NCBI GenBank assembly: GCA_002298785.1
Contig: DBMR01000106.1
Location: forward strand, 1-64,000
Direction: 5' to 3'
Origin: Verrucomicrobia subdivision 3 bacterium UBA693
Lineage (GTDB): Bacteria; Verrucomicrobiota; Verrucomicrobiia; Limisphaerales; UBA8199
Length of the DNA: 64,000 bases
Shown: piece after piece, positions 60,617-64,000 of the stretch
Layout of the letters: every line of letters starts with the position of its first letter
Numbering within the stretch: the first letter of the stretch is position 1
Notes under the pieces: model-generated
Told to the model about the DNA's origin: nothing
What the model saw: the letters and a program-made list of their open reading frames with translations, nothing else
Database searches by the model: none
Position numbers and translations under genes: made by a program

Positions 60617-62413
60617 TTATTTCCTCTTTTTAGCCGGAGTCGTCAAGGCTGGAGCGGCGGGTGTCAGCGCCGGGTCCTCGGCGGTCTTGGTCAATTTGGT
60701 TTGGAGAATGCTCAACAGGTTTTGCACCGTCCAATACAACGTGAGGCCGGCGGAATAAGGGTAGAGGAAAACCATGAACATCAGCGGCATGTAGCGCATG
60801 ATCTTGGCCTGGGTCGGGTCCATCCCGGGGGAGGGCGGCGTGAGGCGAGCCTGCCAGAACATGGTGACTCCCATGATCAACGGCAGGAGGTTCACCGGAA
60901 ACGCGGTGCCGGGGATGGTGAAAATAGTGTCCGCCTGGGACAGGTCATTGACCCAAAGCCAGGTGGCTCCCCGCAGCTCGATGGCGCTGCGGATCATGCT
61001 AAAGAAGCCGAAGAACACCGGGATCTGCAGCAACATCGGCAAACAGCCGCCCAACGGGCTGACCTTGTGTTCCTTCATGAACTCCATGGTCTTGCGGTTC
61101 ATCTTTACCGGGTCATCCTTGTATTTTTCCTGGATGGCCTTCATCTGCGGCTGGAGCGCCTGCAGACGTTTCATGGAGCGGGTGCTGGCCTGGGTTAACG
61201 GCCAGAAGAGGATCTTGATGATGACTGTGATCGCGACAATCGCCCAGCCATAAGAAAGGGAAAGGGTGCTGTGCAGCCAGTTCATCGCCAGCAGGAGCGC
61301 TTTGGCGAAAAACCCGAAAAACCCGCCGAAACCCATGATCAGGTCAATCTGGTTTTTGAACGAGTCCCCAATGCCTACCAACGTGCGGTATTCTTTGGGA
61401 CCGGCGAAGACGAACATTTGCTGCGTGACCGCCTCCCGAGGCGCGAGGATCACCGCCGGGTAAATCAGGGCGGCTTCAAATCCTTGCGGCGGGATCGGGT
61501 TCGTGACTCCGGCGGCGTTGACTGTGTGAGGCAGATCAATGGGTCGCACCACAAATCCCTGGGCCGGGTGTTGCGGCATGGCGGCGAGCGTGAAGAACTG
61601 GTTGTGCGCCGCGGCCCAAACGATATTGGTCGAACTTGCTCGATAATCCGGTGGGGGCACCCGCGGCATGCACATGAAATTCTGCTTGGAGAAATTCCCC
61701 GGACCGCTATCGGTGGTTTTCTCGCCGTTGAACCAGAGCGCGCCGATGGTCTTGCCGTCGTCCCGCGAGTTCATCGGCGTAGCCGTGCCGACCACCCATT
61801 CCTGGGGCGGGAGCGCGAGCGGTTTCGAGCCGCGGTTTTCCAGGCGCAAGTTTACCTGGACCAGGTAATTGGTGCTGAGGGTGAATTCCTTGACGACAGT
61901 GAGGCCGTTGGTGAGCTGTTTTTCAGCCCGGACCCCTGCGGCAAGCGGGGTCAGTTGATAGGAATTATCCTCCTGGAGCGCGGTGCCCCCCAGCAGCGTG
62001 AAGGCGGGCACGCGGGCCTGGCTGTTCAAGGTGGCGATGTTGCCTACTGGAGTTTCCATGCCGCGACGGCTGGGGATGGCTTCCTTGTATTCCAGTAACT
62101 CGATTAGTTTGATGCCACCGCCCTTGGAACTGAAGGTGTAATGAGCCTGCGCGTTGGTGACCTCGAGGATTTGTTCCGGGCGACCATCGGACAGGCTGAA
62201 CTCGCCTGGCGCAGTTTGCACGGCCGGGGAAGTGGCGGTGGTGGTGGGCGTCGCGGCGGCGGATGGAGCCGGGGCGCTCGTGGCCTGGCCGGGCACCGTG
62301 TTCGTCATTCCCGGCGGTGGCGGTACGGGTTTGTAAAGCTTGCTCGAGAACGCAATCCAGCCGACCAGCAGGGCGATGCTGGCGATTAATCCTATAAGTG
62401 ACTTTCGGTCCAT
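60617..62413 (-). CDS. yidC: Membrane protein insertase YidC
   Basis: The 598-residue protein has the proteobacterial-type long form: an N-terminal helix (LIGLIASIALLVGWIAFSSKLY), a large periplasmic P1 domain (residues 25-350) and five membrane helices. Conserved sequence is YGWAIVAITVIIKILFWPLTQASTRSMKRLQALQPQMKAIQEKYKDDPVKMNRKTMEFMKEHKVSPLGGCLPMLLQIPVFFGFFSMI. The hydrophilic groove Arg corresponds to TRSMKRLQ. A proline/threonine/alanine-rich linker follows the first helix. Its product inserts and folds inner-membrane proteins with or without Sec. Confidence 0.95.
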   Translation of the reverse strand: MDRKSLIGLIASIALLVGWIAFSSKLYKPVPPPPGMTNTVPGQATSAPAPSAAATPTTTATSPAVQTAPGEFSLSDGRPEQILEVTNAQAHYTFSSKGGGIKLIELLEYKEAIPSRRGMETPVGNIATLNSQARVPAFTLLGGTALQEDNSYQLTPLAAGVRAEKQLTNGLTVVKEFTLSTNYLVQVNLRLENRGSKPLALPPQEWVVGTATPMNSRDDGKTIGALWFNGEKTTDSGPGNFSKQNFMCMPRVPPPDYRASSTNIVWAAAHNQFFTLAAMPQHPAQGFVVRPIDLPHTVNAAGVTNPIPPQGFEAALIYPAVILAPREAVTQQMFVFAGPKEYRTLVGIGDSFKNQIDLIMGFGGFFGFFAKALLLAMNWLHSTLSLSYGWAIVAITVIIKILFWPLTQASTRSMKRLQALQPQMKAIQEKYKDDPVKMNRKTMEFMKEHKVSPLGGCLPMLLQIPVFFGFFSMIRSAIELRGATWLWVNDLSQADTIFTIPGTAFPVNLLPLIMGVTMFWQARLTPPSPGMDPTQAKIMRYMPLMFMVFLYPYSAGLTLYWTVQNLLSILQTKLTKTAEDPALTPAAPALTTPAKKRK

Positions 62414-62444
62414 GAAAATTTAGTATCGAACTGAGCGCGGTGTT

Positions 62445-62735
62445 TCAGGCGGCCGCGCGGTGCAGGTGGTGGGTGGATGAGGGCTTCGGGTCAGGTGGAG
62501 ACGGCACGGGATCATGGCCGCAGTCACCCCAGGGATGGCACCGCGCCAGACGGCGCACAGCCAGCCAGGACCCGCGCCAAGCACCATGACTGCGGATGGC
62601 TTCCAGCGCGTAGGCCGAGCAACTCGGCTCGAATCGGCAGCCAGCGGTAGACCCAAAGATAAACCTTTGAGCCGGAGAAATTCCCCAGCGGTATAACTGC
62701 ACGCCGAGAATTAAAATATGTTGAGCCGGATTCAA
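62445..62735 (-). CDS. yidD: Membrane protein insertion efficiency factor YidD
   Basis: A 96-residue protein with the YidD core GVQLYRWGISPAQRFIFGSTAGCRFEPSCSAYALEAIRSHGAWRGSWLAVRRLARCHPWGDCGHDPVP, including the three conserved cysteine positions. The start is a TTG that overlaps the rnpA stop (TTGA), in the usual place. The frame is open further upstream inside rnpA without family similarity. The tail is longer than in E. coli and ends in proline/histidine-rich sequence. Confidence 0.88.
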   Translation of the reverse strand: MNPAQHILILGVQLYRWGISPAQRFIFGSTAGCRFEPSCSAYALEAIRSHGAWRGSWLAVRRLARCHPWGDCGHDPVPSPPDPKPSSTHHLHRAAA

Positions 62736-63121
62736 CCGTTTCCTTCCCGTTCTAATCCCAACAATCCTGCTTTCCGCAGGATTGTCAAAAAGTCCTTTTC
62801 CACGCCCTCGAATGGTTCTCCGACAATCGAGGGCCGGGCAATGACCACCAGGTCCACCGCCGGGGAAAACGTATGTCGATGCAATCGGAACGCTTCTCTT
62901 ACCAATCGCCTGGCCCGGTTGCGATCCACCGCGCGTCCGATGCGCCCGGGAGTGATCACGCCTAGCCGGGACGTTGCCAGTGGATCCAACCGCCGCCAAT
63001 TCGCGATCAGGCAACCCGACACCAACCGCTGGCCTTCTATCTTAATCCTGGCGAACTCGCGGCTGGCTTTGATGCGATCCGCCCGCGCAAATCTTTGCCG
63101 TTGAGGATGCTCGGCCGCCAT
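62732..63121 (-). CDS. rnpA: Ribonuclease P protein component
   Basis: The 129-residue protein has RADRIKASREFARI at the N-terminus, the RNR-type signature GRAVDRNRARRLVREAFRLHR and PAVDLVVIARP. It binds the M1-type RNA and helps remove tRNA 5' leaders. It follows rpmH by 13 bases and overlaps yidD by four. Confidence 0.93.
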   Translation of the reverse strand: MAAEHPQRQRFARADRIKASREFARIKIEGQRLVSGCLIANWRRLDPLATSRLGVITPGRIGRAVDRNRARRLVREAFRLHRHTFSPAVDLVVIARPSIVGEPFEGVEKDFLTILRKAGLLGLEREGNG

Positions 63122-63134
63122 GCCCCGGCGGAGT

Positions 63135-63272
63135 TTATACCGGTGTCAGGCGCTTCCGACCAACGCGGCGACGGTTGGCCAGCGTGGCCTTGCCGCTCTT
63201 GGTCGAGTTGCGATTCAGAAAACCGTGCTGCCGTTTACGGCGGATCTTCGACGGCTGATATTGTCTCTTCAT
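63135..63272 (-). CDS. rpmH: 50S ribosomal protein L34
   Basis: The 45-residue protein reads MKRQYQPSKIRRKRQHGF followed by LNRNSTKSGKATLANRRRVGRKRLTPV, a full match to L34. The true start is ATG 63272; the open frame 18 codons further upstream is not L34. It heads the conserved rpmH-rnpA-yidD-yidC-khpB operon. dnaA, which often lies upstream, is not adjacent; an MFS gene is found there instead. Confidence 0.97.
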   Translation of the reverse strand: MKRQYQPSKIRRKRQHGFLNRNSTKSGKATLANRRRVGRKRLTPV

Positions 63273-63356
63273 AAAATTAAATCTCTGCGCAAATTGCTCT
63301 CGCGCGGCGTGCGCCCGGAAATCCAACCGGGAATCGCCCTCGCAGCGGAACGCGAG

Positions 63357-63384
63357 AGAGTAACAGCGAACACATCCAAGTCAA
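63357..63384 (-). promoter_or_regulatory. Candidate sigma-70 promoter for rpmH operon
   Basis: On the minus strand TTGACT is followed after 16 bases by TACTCT. The -35 box is good and the -10 weak. The position, 85 bases before rpmH, is suitable. Confidence 0.4.
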
Positions 63385-63524
63385 GCAGCCCTTCGGGTTC
63401 GTTTCGGAGTTCGTTTCGGCTCCCGAAACCGCCTTCCTGTTCAGTGCCTGCTGGTAACCCACGTTGGCCCAGTCTGTCCGGACTCCTCTTGCAGTGAGCG
63501 GCAGTGGGGCGGCCCAGATACTGT

Positions 63525-64000
63525 TCAAGGCTGTGCCGGTTTGGGGCGGAGTCGCATCAGGACGAGGCTGGTGGTGGCCAGCAGGATCACGGTGCAGAGC
63601 AAGTAGGGCAGGGCGGGCTTCACTGCCAGCAGGGTGGTGGCGAAGATCGGGCCGGCTATGCGGGCCAGGCTGCCCGCGCCCTGGGCCACACCGATGTTTG
63701 CCCCCTGTTCCGCCGGCGGAGTGAGATTTGAAAGCAGTCCGAAGAGCGGGGGGCGAGTGAGGCTGGTGCCAATCGATAAGAGGGCTAGTGCGATCAGCAT
63801 CAGCACCCAGGCCATGCCCTGTGACTTGAAAAGAATTCCCCAGCTCAGTTGCTCGGAGCCTTTGATGAACGGGAGAATCGCCATCGACACCGCCGTCAGC
63901 ACCAGGCTGAATCCGATCAACTTCGATTCGCCCATGGCTTTGACCATCCGACCGATCAAGCCCCCTTGAACGAATGCTCCGATGATACCGCAATACGCAA
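63525..64000 (-). CDS. MFS transporter, C-terminal part (5' end beyond window)
   Basis: The frame is open from the right edge and codes for about 158 C-terminal residues of a major facilitator protein. GGLIGRMVKAMGESKLIGFSLVLTAVSM resembles the conserved loop between helices 8 and 9, followed by helices at WVLMLIALALLSIGTS, GAGSLARIAGPIFATTLLA and LPYLLCTVILLATTSLVLMRL. The pattern RPPLFGLLSNLTPPAEQGANIGVAQGAGSLARIAGP resembles tetracycline/multidrug-type exporters. The substrate is unknown. The 252 bases between it and rpmH hold the rpmH promoter and no gene. Confidence 0.75.
   Translation of the reverse strand, partial: AYCGIIGAFVQGGLIGRMVKAMGESKLIGFSLVLTAVSMAILPFIKGSEQLSWGILFKSQGMAWVLMLIALALLSIGTSLTRPPLFGLLSNLTPPAEQGANIGVAQGAGSLARIAGPIFATTLLAVKPALPYLLCTVILLATTSLVLMRLRPKPAQP

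Overview
The window is GC-rich, about 60% by eye, from a diderm, flagellated bacterium. KdsD (a lipopolysaccharide Kdo precursor enzyme), both flagellar L- and P-ring genes, a large-P1-domain YidC, a truncated Rhs gene carrying a 'TLNFQPST'-type inserted peptide repeat, and many short palindromic intergenic repeats together suggest Verrucomicrobiota, probably a Limisphaerales/Pedosphaera-like lineage. That placement is inference; no rRNA gene is present.

Left end (1-4.0 kb) is an accessory region. It holds the 5' part of a DUF3631-like plasmid/phage-type gene leaving the left edge, a 5'-truncated Rhs protein with a glycine-rich hydrophobic C-terminal tip, a small two-helix membrane protein just downstream (candidate immunity partner), and about 1.5 kb of gene-poor DNA full of degenerate repeats. 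4.0-12.7 kb holds housekeeping genes: kdsD, a secreted alpha/beta hydrolase, a HIT protein, a secreted S9 peptidase, threonine synthase, a nitroreductase, a CDP-alcohol phosphatidyltransferase and an ArsR-methyltransferase fusion.

12.7-41.1 kb is one minus-strand flagellar block, largely with overlapping stop/start codons. In transcription order (right to left) it reads flgB-flgC-fliE-fliF-fliG-fliH-fliI-fliJ-motE-like-fliK-flgD-flgE-fliL-fliM-fliN-fliO-fliP-fliQ-fliR-flhB-flhA-flhF, then [83-aa membrane protein]-fliA-motA-motB-[79-aa Cys protein], then flgF-flgG-flgA-flgH-flgI-flgJ-flgN-flgK-flgL. Each of the three runs is preceded by a sigma-54 type -24/-12 element that I could read directly. 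Flagellin, fliD, fliS, flhG and the core chemotaxis genes are not in the window.

41.2-50.5 kb looks like the control and accessory module. A hybrid histidine kinase, two HDOD proteins and CheD lie on the minus strand. On the plus strand, divergently transcribed, are a proline-rich secreted protein, a TPR protein, a FlgN/FliT-like protein and an NtrC-type activator with a GAFTGA motif. The 187-bp divergent spacer carries two back-to-back sigma-28 (FliA) type promoters around a 7-bp inverted repeat. A third sigma-28-like site precedes the hybrid kinase. So FliA (22.0 kb) and the NtrC-type activator (49.1 kb) probably control one regulon whose genes sit side by side.

50.5-64 kb is mixed: a Tat-exported sugar isomerase-like protein, a sialate O-acetylesterase, an unusual REC-kinase core-REC-LytTR protein lacking the phosphoacceptor histidine, an ArsB/NhaD-like transporter, an MscS channel, tgt, an MBL-fold hydrolase, and the conserved rpmH-rnpA-yidD-yidC-khpB operon. 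An MFS transporter is cut by the right edge. No tRNA, rRNA, CRISPR array or intact insertion sequence was recognised.
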